Shown one piece after another: positions 36,072 through 44,494 of a DNA stretch of 64,000 bases (positions are counted from its first letter, which is position 1; every line of letters starts with the position of its first letter). The notes beneath the pieces are model-generated. The model had not been told where the DNA came from and made no database searches. It was given only the letters and a program-made list of their open reading frames with translations. The position numbers and the translations under genes were made by a program. Source of the stretch: Palsa-883 sp963826975 (GTDB taxonomy: Bacteria > Pseudomonadota > Alphaproteobacteria > Acetobacterales > Acetobacteraceae); assembly GCA_963826975.1 (NCBI GenBank), contig CAWGZJ010000014.1:35436-99435 (forward strand). The letters are read 5' to 3'.

Positions 36072-37327
36072 GATTTCATCCCCAGCAACCGGCGCAACCG
36101 CCCGGTCTTACCGGTCGCCGGCGTGCCGCCCGGAGCTCCGCTATCGAGCAACCGCACGAAGGCCACCTCGCGCGCCAGCAGCAGCATGCCGGTGCGGAAT
36201 CCGCCACGCACCGCCACCGCCGGCTCGCCCATGCTGTTGGCATTGCCGACCACCTTGGGCAGATCGGGGATGATGACGTCGGGCCGCATCTTCAGCCCTT
36301 CCTCGAGCTGCCGCCGATTCAACCCGCCGGGAAGATTGTCACGATTCAGCACCAGAACGCCGCGGCGTGGCTGCATCGGCCCGTTGGGCAGCGCCAGCAG
36401 CCGCAGCATGTCGCGCACCGAAGCGAGTGTCGGATCCATCACCAGCACGCGCTGATGCGCCATCATGAGCAGGTCGCGGTGCAGCGGCAGCGCCGAGCAG
36501 GGCACATCGATGACGACGAAATTGTAACGCCGACGCAGCGCGTCCAGCAGCCGCGCCGCGGCGGTTGGGGTGTAGTTGACCGTCTCGGTCAGCTTTTCCT
36601 CGCCGGCCAGCACATGCAGGCGGTTCCCCACGGGCTGCGCCGCACGTTCCACGAACAGATCGTCGATGCGATCCGGCGCCTCGAGCGCCGTGCGCAGGCC
36701 CGGGCCGCTCTTGGCGCCGAGCTGCATGGCCGCGGTGCCGCGATGCAGATCGGCATCCAGCAGCACCGTGTGCCGCCGCGCCTCGATGCCGAAATGCCAG
36801 GCCAGGCTGGCAGCGATGGTGCTGGCCCCGGTGCCGCCGCGCGCCCCGGTGACGGTGACGACACGGCCGCCTTGCACGCCCTCGGTCTGCGGCGTGCGAT
36901 GCAGGATCAGCGGGCCGAAATGCCGCGCGACCATGTCGCGCATCAGCGGCTGATAGAGATATTCCAGCACGCCCAGCCCGCGGGTCACCTGACGGTAGAA
37001 ATTCAGGTCGTCACGATCGCCGATGACGAGCACGCGCACTTCCGGCTCGACCACACCGGACAATTCACTCAACGCCGACAACGGCTGGTCCTCGCCGGTG
37101 ACATCCACGATCAGCGTTTGCGGCGTCGCCATCTTTTGCAGCGCCGCGATGGCCACGCGCACCGTTCCGCGGCGAATCTCGAAACCTTGCGGCACGGCTT
37201 CCAGCAGACCCTCGCGCAGCGCCGTCTCGGTTTCCTGATTGCCGACAAAGGCGATAATGCGCAGCCGGTCCGGCCGCTCCGTCTCAGCCGTCGGCAAATC
37301 CGCGAGGACAGTGCCGTCGGGCGGCAT
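36068..37327 (-). CDS. cpaE: CpaE/TadZ pilus localisation ATPase, 419 aa
   Basis: An N-terminal receiver-like domain (residues about 20-140: LRIIAFVGNQETETALREGL and VEPEVRVLVIGDRDDLNF) is followed by a ParA/MinD-like ATPase. The deviant P-loop TGARGGTGASTIAASLAWHF lacks the usual Lys, as in CpaE. TVLLDADLHRGTAAMQLGAK is the switch region. It places the pilus machine at the cell pole in Caulobacter. Overlaps cpaD by one base and cpaF by ATGA. Confidence 0.92.
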   Translation of the reverse strand: MPPDGTVLADLPTAETERPDRLRIIAFVGNQETETALREGLLEAVPQGFEIRRGTVRVAIAALQKMATPQTLIVDVTGEDQPLSALSELSGVVEPEVRVLVIGDRDDLNFYRQVTRGLGVLEYLYQPLMRDMVARHFGPLILHRTPQTEGVQGGRVVTVTGARGGTGASTIAASLAWHFGIEARRHTVLLDADLHRGTAAMQLGAKSGPGLRTALEAPDRIDDLFVERAAQPVGNRLHVLAGEEKLTETVNYTPTAAARLLDALRRRYNFVVIDVPCSALPLHRDLLMMAHQRVLVMDPTLASVRDMLRLLALPNGPMQPRRGVLVLNRDNLPGGLNRRQLEEGLKMRPDVIIPDLPKVVGNANSMGEPAVAVRGGFRTGMLLLAREVAFVRLLDSGAPGGTPATGKTGRLRRLLGMKS

Positions 37328-37683
37328 CAGTTGCTGCTTCCCGAGGGCGCGGCCGCGGCCGGCGCGGCTGAAGGCGCCTGCCCCGGCTGCCCGCTCGATG
37401 CACCGCTGATCGGTATGATCTCCGCCAACCCACTATCGAGCAGTGGCCGCACCGTGTCGTGACGCAACCGATCCACCGCCGCCGCCGCCAGGTGACCATC
37501 GGCCGGACTCGCTGGCGTTGCCGCCACCAGATCGGCGGGAACCGCCACCATGGCACGCAGATTGGCATCGTTGGCGCCGTTCGGTCGCCAGTTCCCCTCG
37601 CGGGTATAGGGGTCAACCTGGTTGCAGGCGGCAAGGGCGACCAGCAGAGGCAACAGCAGCATGGAGACGCGCGTCATCGCCAT
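37327..37683 (-). CDS. cpaD: short CpaD-like pilus lipoprotein, about 118 aa
   Basis: Lipoprotein signal with lipobox (LLPLLVALAACNQVDPYTRE). The middle reads GANDANLRAMVAVPADLVAA then SPADGHLAAAAVDRLRHDTV, which matches the C-terminal half of CpaD (NLAAMVADPADLV). The protein is about half the usual length; the N-terminal CpaD domain is missing. Starts at 37683 or 37677 are equally possible. It sits between the secretin and cpaE as expected. The tail is Ala/Pro/Ser-rich. Confidence 0.7.
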   Translation of the reverse strand: MAMTRVSMLLLPLLVALAACNQVDPYTREGNWRPNGANDANLRAMVAVPADLVAATPASPADGHLAAAAVDRLRHDTVRPLLDSGLAEIIPISGASSGQPGQAPSAAPAAAAPSGSSN

Positions 37684-37690
37684 GTCCTCC

Positions 37691-39356
37691 CTACTGCACG
37701 ACAAAGCCGGCATCGCCGGGGATATGCGGTGGCACGGCCGGCGGCCCGCCGCGCGCGCTTTGGCGCAGCAGCAAAATGCGCTCCAGGTCGCTCGGCGGTT
37801 TCCAGTCGTCGGTAGGCAGCTTCAGCTGAGCGGGGTCGGATACGCCGCGCACGAGATAGGGCGTGATGACGATGACCAGCTCGGTCTCATTGCGCTGGAA
37901 ACTGTCGGACCGGAACAGCGCGCCGATGATCGGCAGTTCGCCGATGCCCGGTAGCGCGTTGCCGGTCAACGTTGTGTTGTCCTGTAGCAGCCCGGCGATG
38001 GCGAAGCTCTGTCCGCTCGCCAGTTCCACCGTCGTCTCGGCCCGCCGCACGGTCAGCGCCGGTATCTGAATCGGTACTGTTGCCGGCGCCGATCTGCACG
38101 GCGCCCTGGGTGGACAGCGCACTCACCTCAGGTCGCACTTTCATGTTGATGCGCCCATCGGATTCCACCGTCGGCACGAAGGCGAGGCTGACGCCGAATT
38201 GCTTGAATTCGACGGTGATCTCGTTGTTCTGCTGGGCGACCGGGATTGGGAACTCACCGCCGACCAGGAAGCTTGCCGTCTCGCCACTCATCGCCGTCAG
38301 GTTCGGCTCCGCCAGCACGTGAAGGAGCTGGTCCTGCGCCATCGCGTCGATCACACCGTTGATGTCCAGCGTGTGACCCGGTGTCGGGAAGTTGTAGCCG
38401 GCGGCTGCGCTACTGGCGGACACCAACGTGTCGGCCAACGGATTGGCGGTGGCGATGCCGATCGCGGCGTATTTGCCGAGATTGGCCAGCCCGGACCAGT
38501 TGATCCCGAGCTGGCGAACCACGTTGCGGCTTACCTCGGCGATGCGCACCCGCAGGTTCACCTGCTGGCTGCCGAGTACGGCAATGCGGCTCTCCACCGT
38601 CTGACCAGTGGTGACGAAATCACGCGCCGTCTGGATCGCCTCGTCCGCCTCGGCTGCTGTCTGCAGTGTGCCGCTGACCACCAGCCCAGTGGGTCGCGCC
38701 GTCACGCGCACGTCCCGGCCAGGTAGCAGCTTGCTGATCGCGCCCTGAGCCTGCGTGGCGGCATAGGTGGATGGCTGCACGATCACGTCGTACTGGGCGA
38801 TCGCCGCGCCGTTGTCGCCGATCGCCACGATCGTGGTGCGGCCCGGTGCGACACCGAGCACAAACAGGGAGGTCGGCGAGGCGGGACGCACCTCCGCCAC
38901 GTGCGGGTCGGCGGCGAACACGCTTGCCGCGGGAGCGTCCAGCGACACGATCCTGCCGGTGCCGGCTTCCAGTGTCAGCCCTTGGACGCCCCGTCTTTGC
39001 GCACCCGGCCCTTGGACGCCCGGCCCTTGGACGCCCGGTCCTTGGACGCCCGGTCCTTGTGTACCCGGTCCTGGTGTGCCCGATCCTTGCACCTGATGCG
39101 TGGTTGACGACGCGGCCGGCCCGGCTTGGCTAGACGTCCCGGTGCCCGGAACGGCGACCACCACTGGTCCGATCCGCGCGGCGGCGTCTCCCAGCGCGGT
39201 CGCCGGCGCGAGGACTGTCGCGGCAATCCCCCGCGCCATTGACGCGGCTGCGTGTGCCGCCTGCCCGGGTTCCGACGGTTGCGCATAGGCAGCGACACCG
39301 AAGCAGAGCCAGACAGCCGGCCACAGAAGGCATGCCGTCTGATAACATTTTGTCAT
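37691..39356 (-). CDS. cpaC: CpaC/RcpA outer-membrane secretin (frameshifted)
   Basis: Signal peptide (WPAVWLCFGVAAYAQPSE), then a Pro/Gly/Gln repeat linker. Next is the BON/pilus secretin N domain (VSLDAPAASVFAADPHVAEV), then the secretin body with LRVRIAEVSRNVVRQLGINW, GGEFPIPVAQQNNEITVEFK and ISALSTQGAVQIGAGNST. Near 38070-38085 the frame breaks. The +1 frame continues VPIQIPALTVRRAETTVELA, SGQSFAIAGLLQDNTTLTGN and the C-terminus LVIVITPYLVRGV to 37691. Without the shift the protein would lack the membrane-spanning C-terminal barrel. It forms the outer-membrane pore of the Flp pilus. Confidence 0.9.
38981..39085 (-). repeat. 7 x 15-bp tandem array near the cpaC 5' end
   Basis: CTTGGACGCCCGGTC and close variants repeat seven times with exact 15-base period; in the gene they encode GPGVQ pentapeptides. 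The array lies between the signal peptide and the first folded domain. Confidence 0.95.
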
Positions 39357-40189
39357 CAGAACTTGAGCTCCTTGCCGTCAGAGGTCCCCTGGTAGACCCG
39401 CATGACACGCCCAGCGGCGCGCCCTTGGTTGAGCGCCGCGGAGACATCCCCGCCCCAGGTCGTGAGTGGCTTGTCGCCTGGCGTGTCGGGTCCCGCGTCA
39501 GCCGCCCGCACGATGAGCGAGAGATGTCCAAGCCGGGCGGCCAATGCCACACGCTCCGCCTGTGCCTCGGTTGCCTCCAGCGTCACCGTGCGCGCGGTGC
39601 CCTGCTCGGTGGTTGAGCCGGACGCCCCCTGCATCAACTGTTGATCGATCGCAATAACACGTACATCGCCCAGTACCGTCTCGGCCGAGGCGCGGCGGGC
39701 GGCGGGCAGGGTCGGGTCGTCGGTCACCTGGGTCAGGATCACGTCGACATGATCGCCCGGCCAGATCAGCCCCGCGGTGCCACTCACCGCATCGACGCCC
39801 ACCGTGGTGGCGCGCATCCCCGGCCGCAGCACGGCGGCGAGGAAGCCATGATCGCCTGGCCGCAGCAGGTCTGCCGGCAGCAATATGTCCTGCGGTTGCA
39901 GGCTGCGGCGGACCATCGACCCGACCAATTCGGTTCGCGCTTGCGGGGTGTCGGCGTGGGCGCCCTCGGGCACCTGGGAGGCCAGCATCTCATGCGGTTG
40001 GATATCGTCGAATTTCAGCAGGCTTCCGGCGCGCAGCGGGTGCGCGGCCGCAAGGATTTGCGTCTTGGCGGGCGCGACATCAGCGATGATCGACGGCTTC
40101 GCGGGAAGCTGCAGCCCGATCCATGCGACCAGGCCGATCCCGCCAACACCGAGCACGATGGCCGCCATCAAGGCAGTGCGAAGGGACAT
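39356..40189 (-). CDS. cpaB: CpaB/RcpC pilus assembly protein, 277 aa
   Basis: An N-terminal membrane anchor (LMAAIVLGVGGIGLVAWIGL) is followed by a SAF domain (AAHPLRAGSLLKFDDIQPHE) and the RcpC/CpaB region (VGVDAVSGTAGLIWPGDHVD). CpaB works with the secretin in the periplasm. Its stop overlaps the cpaC start (TGATG). Length is normal for the family. Confidence 0.93.
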   Translation of the reverse strand: MSLRTALMAAIVLGVGGIGLVAWIGLQLPAKPSIIADVAPAKTQILAAAHPLRAGSLLKFDDIQPHEMLASQVPEGAHADTPQARTELVGSMVRRSLQPQDILLPADLLRPGDHGFLAAVLRPGMRATTVGVDAVSGTAGLIWPGDHVDVILTQVTDDPTLPAARRASAETVLGDVRVIAIDQQLMQGASGSTTEQGTARTVTLEATEAQAERVALAARLGHLSLIVRAADAGPDTPGDKPLTTWGGDVSAALNQGRAAGRVMRVYQGTSDGKELKF

Positions 40190-40195
40190 GCCGGG

Positions 40196-40735
40196 CTAGC
40201 CAAGAGCAACGGAGATATTGAGGGTCAGCAGTACGCCGGCGGAGATTGCGCAGGCATAAGGCAGCGACAGGCGGCGGCTGATCCGGCGTCGCTCAGCGCG
40301 CCAGATACGTCCGATCAGGCCAGTCGGCCGCCGCCCGATCGATTGAGTTGTTGCGCCGCGCGGCAGCAGTCGCGCGAGGCCCAGATAGAACAGCGCCAAC
40401 GCGCCACCGGCGATGGCCGTGGCCAGTACCAACTCCGGCACCGCGGCGGGCGGCACCAGCATTGCGCAGGCGCTGAGCAGCTTGACATCACCGCCGCCGA
40501 TCCAGCCCTGCCGCCAGCAACACCAGCAGCCGGCGAATACCAGCCCACCGCAGAACACGGCGGAGCCGAGATGCGCATCCAGCGCGTTCAGTCCCAATCC
40601 TGCCACAGCAACGATCGCCGACACCAGGTTTGGGACGGTGCGTACAGCCACATCGTGCGCCGCACCGAACAGCAGGGCCGCCGCCGCGGCGGACAGAAGT
40701 ACCCAATGCAACACAGTGGTATCGATCGTCGTCAT
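40196..40735 (-). CDS. cpaA: CpaA/TadV prepilin peptidase, 179 aa
   Basis: A24-type aspartic prepilin peptidase without the methylase domain. The two catalytic Asp motifs are visible: GAAHDVAVRTVPN near residue 26 and GGGDVKLLSACAML near 77. Several membrane helices. It should cleave the leaders of the Flp pilins and TadE-type pseudopilins of this operon. ATG 40735 is chosen for the position of the first Asp motif. Confidence 0.92.
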   Translation of the reverse strand: MTTIDTTVLHWVLLSAAAAALLFGAAHDVAVRTVPNLVSAIVAVAGLGLNALDAHLGSAVFCGGLVFAGCWCCWRQGWIGGGDVKLLSACAMLVPPAAVPELVLATAIAGGALALFYLGLARLLPRGATTQSIGRRPTGLIGRIWRAERRRISRRLSLPYACAISAGVLLTLNISVALG

Positions 40736-40797
40736 GCGACACCTCGGCGGGACACCATGGCGATCGAGCGGTGTTGGCCGGCCGGCATGACTATTGA

Positions 40798-40971
40798 TCA
40801 GGGAAGAGTGGCGGCGATGGTGGCGGAAGTGCCGGTCAGCGTGGTGCCGAGCGTGGTCACCGGGGTCACGATGACCACCGCGACGTGCTCGGCGGTCAGG
40901 CCGGACTCCAGCACGGTCGCGCCGCACCCGTCCCTGGCCAGGGCTCCGAGGTTGTTCAGGAACCTGCGCAT
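40798..40971 (-). CDS. flp: divergent Flp-type pilin, 57 aa
   Basis: Same length and frame as the second pilin at 41600, and clearly its duplicate: RRFLNNLGALARDGCGATVL then ESGLTAEHVAVVIVTPV. The Glu at +5 is kept, but the invariant Tyr at +6 of the Flp motif is Ser, and a charged Glu-His pair sits inside the hydrophobic helix (TAEHVAV instead of IAGLVAV). It may be a degenerating pilin or a specialised minor one. Preceded by a copy of the leader block also found before the other pilin. Confidence 0.75.
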   Translation of the reverse strand: MRRFLNNLGALARDGCGATVLESGLTAEHVAVVIVTPVTTLGTTLTGTSATIAATLP

Positions 40972-41052
40972 CTTTGTCTCCGTGGTGCTCACGCCTGGCA
41001 CCCAAGCGGCGCCGTCGCGCGTGGCTGAACGCAACTAACGTCTCAACTTTTT

Positions 41053-41117
41053 TACCGGTCGGCCGACGGATGCTTCGCTTGGCGGTTCCGTCGCCTGTAG
41101 AAAGCACTCAAAAGATC
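41053..41117 (-). promoter_or_regulatory. leader block, copy 1 (before the divergent flp)
   Basis: Plus-strand block from ACCGGTCGGCCGACGGA to AAAGATC, about 70% alike to copy 2 at 41851-41915. Both can pair GACGGA (41065-41070) with TCCGTC (41087-41092). Bases between differ in ways that keep short inner stems. Possible structured 5' RNA. Confidence 0.45.
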
Positions 41118-41599
41118 ACTAACCCATTAACGACCGAGGAAAGGTCCATATTAAAGAGATCAGTAGCAATAATGAGTTGCGACCAGAACTTGCATCATAG
41201 TCAGCTTATGCAGCTCCACGGTCCAGTTCTGTGGGGACGTTCACGTCGTTGCCGCCCCCAAATAGTCGCTGCGACCATCCGGAGAGTATTATGGAGCCTG
41301 GACATTACGATACAACAATCGATTTGCGGCATGGAGCCTGTCAGATCAGCCCAGCGGCGCCACTCATCGCATCAACGAACGCCGTGGTGGTGCATAGTCC
41401 CAGTTGCAGCACCGCGGTGAGCAAGCGTGATCACCCGACCCCAGCAGAATCGTGCGCCGCGGCGAACGGCAGGACCGTCGCCGCGGCGAACAGAGGTATC
41501 GAGTGCAATCTAACACAACTGAGTAGGTCCACGTCATACGAGACCTTGTCTAGACGCCATGACGGTCGAGCCGCGTTGGCCCGCCGCCATGGCCATCGA
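41118..41599. other. intergenic stretch between the two flp genes
   Basis: About 480 bases, less GC-rich than the surroundings, with no convincing gene on either strand. It probably contains the flp2 3' untranslated region and the promoter of the divergent flp, left over from a tandem duplication. Confidence 0.4.
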
Positions 41600-41773
41600 T
41601 CAGGGCAGAGCGGCGGCGATCGTGGTAAAGGTACTGGTCAACTTGGTGCCGAGCGCGGTGACCGAGGTGACGATGACCACCGCGACGAGGCCGGCGATCA
41701 GGCCGTATTCCAACGCGGTCACGCCGCGCTCGTCCTTGGCCAGGGCTTTCAGGTTATTGAGGAACGTGTGCAT
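41600..41773 (-). CDS. flp: Flp-type major pilin, 57 aa
   Basis: Complete Flp prepilin: leader HTFLNNLKALAKDERG, cleavage after Gly, then VTALEYGLIAGLVAVVIVTS with the diagnostic Glu-Tyr at +5/+6. Too short for ordinary gene-length cutoffs, but every family feature is present. Likely the major subunit of the pilus made by the downstream cpa/tad genes. Confidence 0.93.
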   Translation of the reverse strand: MHTFLNNLKALAKDERGVTALEYGLIAGLVAVVIVTSVTALGTKLTSTFTTIAAALP

Positions 41774-41850
41774 CTTGGTGTCCTTGTGCTGATGCGCGGC
41801 GGACAGTGGCGCCGTCGCGCGAATGTGGATGAATGGATCCCTCAGCATTT

Positions 41851-41915
41851 TGCCGACCGGCCGACGGAGACTACGCTTGGCGGGTCCGTCCCCCGTAGAA
41901 AGCGCCCAAAAGATG
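41851..41915 (-). promoter_or_regulatory. leader block, copy 2 (before the major flp)
   Basis: Plus-strand block from GCCGACCGGCCGACGGAG to AAAAGATG, matching copy 1. GACGGA at 41862-41867 can pair with TCCGTC at 41884-41889, and GGG with CCC inside. It lies 80-140 bases before the flp start, a position where a leader RNA or operator would act. Confidence 0.45.
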
Positions 41916-42127
41916 AACAACCCATGAACGGCCACAAAACATTTTTGGCTTCGGACGCTGAAAGATGAAAAATCTTCAGGTGCAGGATTTGCGTCGGATT
42001 CAGGTCGTGCCGTTCCGGATCCGGCTTCAGTAAAGTGGTTCACCGCTCCGGTGGGCCAGCGGAGCCCCTGGTTGCCAGTCTGGAAGTCCCAGCCTGGAAG
42101 TCCGTGAAATAACAGCACCTTCGCGGC

Positions 42128-43468
42128 GTGAATGGGGATCGACGCGAGGCGGGCAAACAGGTGGGACGCCATTGGATGGATGCTGTGCGCGATACGTCGG
42201 ATTTCTGTTCCACCATGGCAGCGGACGCCCGCGCCGCCCGTGCCGACAGGCAGTTCGCGGCACTGGCGGCGCGAGAACGCACCGTGCGCGCCTTCGTCTG
42301 CCACGGTGCGCGGGCCGCGCGCCGCCAACTTGCGACCACCGCGGCCGGTCCACTGAGCGGCGCGCTGATCGGCCTGAAGGACATCATCGCGACCGAGGCG
42401 TTTCCCACCCGGTGCGGTCTGGATGATCCCGATCTGTCCAGCCCACGCCATGACGCCTGGTGCGTCGCGCGGGCGCGCCGACTGGGCGGCGTCGTGCTGG
42501 GCAAGACGGTGTGCACCGCATTCGCCTATCCGCGTCCCGGTCCGACGACCAATCCGCACGATGCGCGGCGCTCGCCCGGAGGATCGTCGAGCGGGTCGGC
42601 TGCCGCCGTGGCGGCCGGGTTCGTGTCCTTCGCGTTCGGCACCCAGACCGCCGGTTCGACGATCCGTCCGGCGTCGTATTGCGGCGTGGTGGGCTTCAAG
42701 CCGAGCTATGGGCTGCTGCCGACCGAGGGGATCGTGCCGATCTCCACCACGCTCGACCATGTCGGCGTGTTCGCGGTCTCGCCGCGCGACGCATGGTACC
42801 TGGTCAGCGCGATGGTGCTTCAGCGCGCCGAAATCCTGACCGCGCGTCGGCCGCGGCGCGTGCTGGTGCCATACCTGCCGACGAAGTTGCCGCAGGAAGA
42901 CGGCTACAAGGAACGTCTCGCCGCTCTGGTGGCAGCCTTGCGCGCCGACGGGATCGTGGTCGACACCCCGGAACTGCCCATCCCGACCGAGGATTTTTGC
43001 AATCTGCAGCAGGAGATTTGCTATTGGGAGGCAGCGCGCATCCTGTTGGCACCCGGGCGGATGCGGGTGCTGCCGGAGCTTGTGACGCTGCTCGGCCCCT
43101 ACCTGGACCGTGACACCGACAGCTACGTGGACGCACGGCGACGCCGACAGCGTCTGCAGGAATGCTTCGACGCGTTTGCCACCGGGTACGACGCGGTCCT
43201 GTCGCCCGCCGCGACCGGCGCGGCACCGCCTGTTACGACCACCGGCGATGCCGTGATGAACCGGATTTGGACCGCGCTGCACGTGCCGGCGATCACTGTC
43301 CCATTCTGGCTCTCGGCTGAAGGATTGCCATTGGGGCTGCAACTGGTCGGGCCGTTGGGCACTGACCGCTCGCTGGTTGAGACGGCCCAATGGTTTCATG
43401 AACGGCGGTTGCATGAACGGCAGACTCAGCACCAGCGGACCCATGAACGTCAGACGGCCGGCCAATGA
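42128..43468 (+). CDS. amidase (amidase-signature family), 446 aa
   Basis: Amidase signature enzyme with the Ser-cisSer-Lys triad. The Lys is in GALIGLKDIIATE (about 82), the cis-Ser in SPGGSSSGSAAAVAAG (about 155), and the nucleophile Ser in GTQTAGSTIRPASYCGVVGF (about 178). It hydrolyses an amide, substrate unknown; the neighbouring peptide-type ABC importer suggests an imported amide or amino-acid derivative. The last 23 residues come from four 15-bp repeats (HERxx). The stop overlaps the LysR start (ATGA). An ATG at 42176 is an alternative start. Confidence 0.9.
   Translation: MNGDRREAGKQVGRHWMDAVRDTSDFCSTMAADARAARADRQFAALAARERTVRAFVCHGARAARRQLATTAAGPLSGALIGLKDIIATEAFPTRCGLDDPDLSSPRHDAWCVARARRLGGVVLGKTVCTAFAYPRPGPTTNPHDARRSPGGSSSGSAAAVAAGFVSFAFGTQTAGSTIRPASYCGVVGFKPSYGLLPTEGIVPISTTLDHVGVFAVSPRDAWYLVSAMVLQRAEILTARRPRRVLVPYLPTKLPQEDGYKERLAALVAALRADGIVVDTPELPIPTEDFCNLQQEICYWEAARILLAPGRMRVLPELVTLLGPYLDRDTDSYVDARRRRQRLQECFDAFATGYDAVLSPAATGAAPPVTTTGDAVMNRIWTALHVPAITVPFWLSAEGLPLGLQLVGPLGTDRSLVETAQWFHERRLHERQTQHQRTHERQTAGQ
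43397..43456 (+). repeat. 4 x 15-bp tandem array at the amidase 3' end
   Basis: CATGAACGGCGGTTG, CATGAACGGCAGACT, CAGCACCAGCGGACC and CATGAACGTCAGACG, coding HERRL, HERQT, QHQRT and HERQT. Three codons separate the array from the stop. Confidence 0.92.
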
Positions 43469-44442
43469 ACTTTCGCCAGTTCGAGGCGCTGTATTGGATC
43501 GCCCGGCTCGGCAGCTTCCACGCCGCGGCGCGCCATCTGAAGACCTCGCAGCCTGCCATCTCGGCGCGCATACGCGAGATGGAACAGCAGCTCGGCGTAA
43601 CGTTGTTCGACCGCTCGGAGCGCAAGGTGCGGCCGACGTCTAAGGGCCACGAGTTGCTGCGCTACGCCGCGCAGGTGATGGCGATCGCCGCCGAGATCCA
43701 GCAGCGCGTCGGGACGCGCGAGGCGCTGACCGGGCGCGTGCGGCTGGGCGTGCCCAGCATCTCCGCGCTGACCTGGTTGCCGCCTCTGTTGCAACGCGTG
43801 GCGCGCACCTATCCCGGATTGATCGTCGAGTTCACTGTCGACTCCAGCGAGATTCTTGACGAACAGATGCAGCACGGGCTGCTCGACGTGGCAGTGCTGG
43901 CCGGGCCAATGGTGTCGCCGAAGGTGACCACGGAGTCGCTCGGGCACGTGAAGCTGGCATGGCTGTGCAGTCCGAGGCTCGATTTGCCGCTCGGCACCTT
44001 GGCCGCGGCGGATATCGCGCTGTGGCCGGTGATCACCGATCGGGCGGGGGCGCATCTGCACGGTGCCGCAATGGATTGGTTCCGCGCCGAGGGCGTGGAG
44101 CCGGCGCGCCATCACGGTTGTTCCAGCCTGCCGACGCGCATCCAGCTCGCGGTGCGTGGTGTCGGGATCGCGCTCGCCTCACCCTCGGCGGCCAGTCGGG
44201 AGTTTTCGCACGGCACCTTGCGACTGGTTGAGACGACGCGTCCACCGCCGTCGCTGGAGTACGTGATTGCGTATACTTCGGTCGGGTTGGAGCCTGGCGG
44301 GCGGCTCGTGGCTGAAATGGCGAAAGCGCTGATCGCACGGAAGCCGGACCTGCAGGCGTATTACTCGGCGATCGGTATCGATGATGATAATGCAAATTTA
44401 TCGACTGGCGACATATTCGCTGATATTGACAATGATGCTTGA
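43465..44442 (+). CDS. LysR family transcriptional regulator, 325 aa
   Basis: N-terminal winged HTH: NFRQFEALYWIARLGSFHAA then ARHLKTSQPAISARIREMEQ. A periplasmic-binding-like effector domain of normal length follows. It overlaps the amidase stop and precedes the ABC transporter, so it is the likely activator of the amidase/transport genes. The C-terminal tail (DDDNANLSTGDIFADIDNDA) is unusually acidic for the family. Confidence 0.93.
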   Translation: MNFRQFEALYWIARLGSFHAAARHLKTSQPAISARIREMEQQLGVTLFDRSERKVRPTSKGHELLRYAAQVMAIAAEIQQRVGTREALTGRVRLGVPSISALTWLPPLLQRVARTYPGLIVEFTVDSSEILDEQMQHGLLDVAVLAGPMVSPKVTTESLGHVKLAWLCSPRLDLPLGTLAAADIALWPVITDRAGAHLHGAAMDWFRAEGVEPARHHGCSSLPTRIQLAVRGVGIALASPSAASREFSHGTLRLVETTRPPPSLEYVIAYTSVGLEPGGRLVAEMAKALIARKPDLQAYYSAIGIDDDNANLSTGDIFADIDNDA

Positions 44443-44494
44443 CCAATCGTCCTGAGCGTTCCTACCGTCGCGTGTAGGGCAGGGAGGCTGTGTC

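Noticed and set aside
41053..41117. A c-di-GMP (GEMM) riboswitch before flp
   Set aside because: The conserved GEMM core sequences could not be found; only a generic stem with a duplicated context is supported.
41231..41968. 245-codon plus-strand frame spanning the major flp
   Set aside because: It runs antisense through an intact Flp pilin and has no recognisable domain or good ribosome site.
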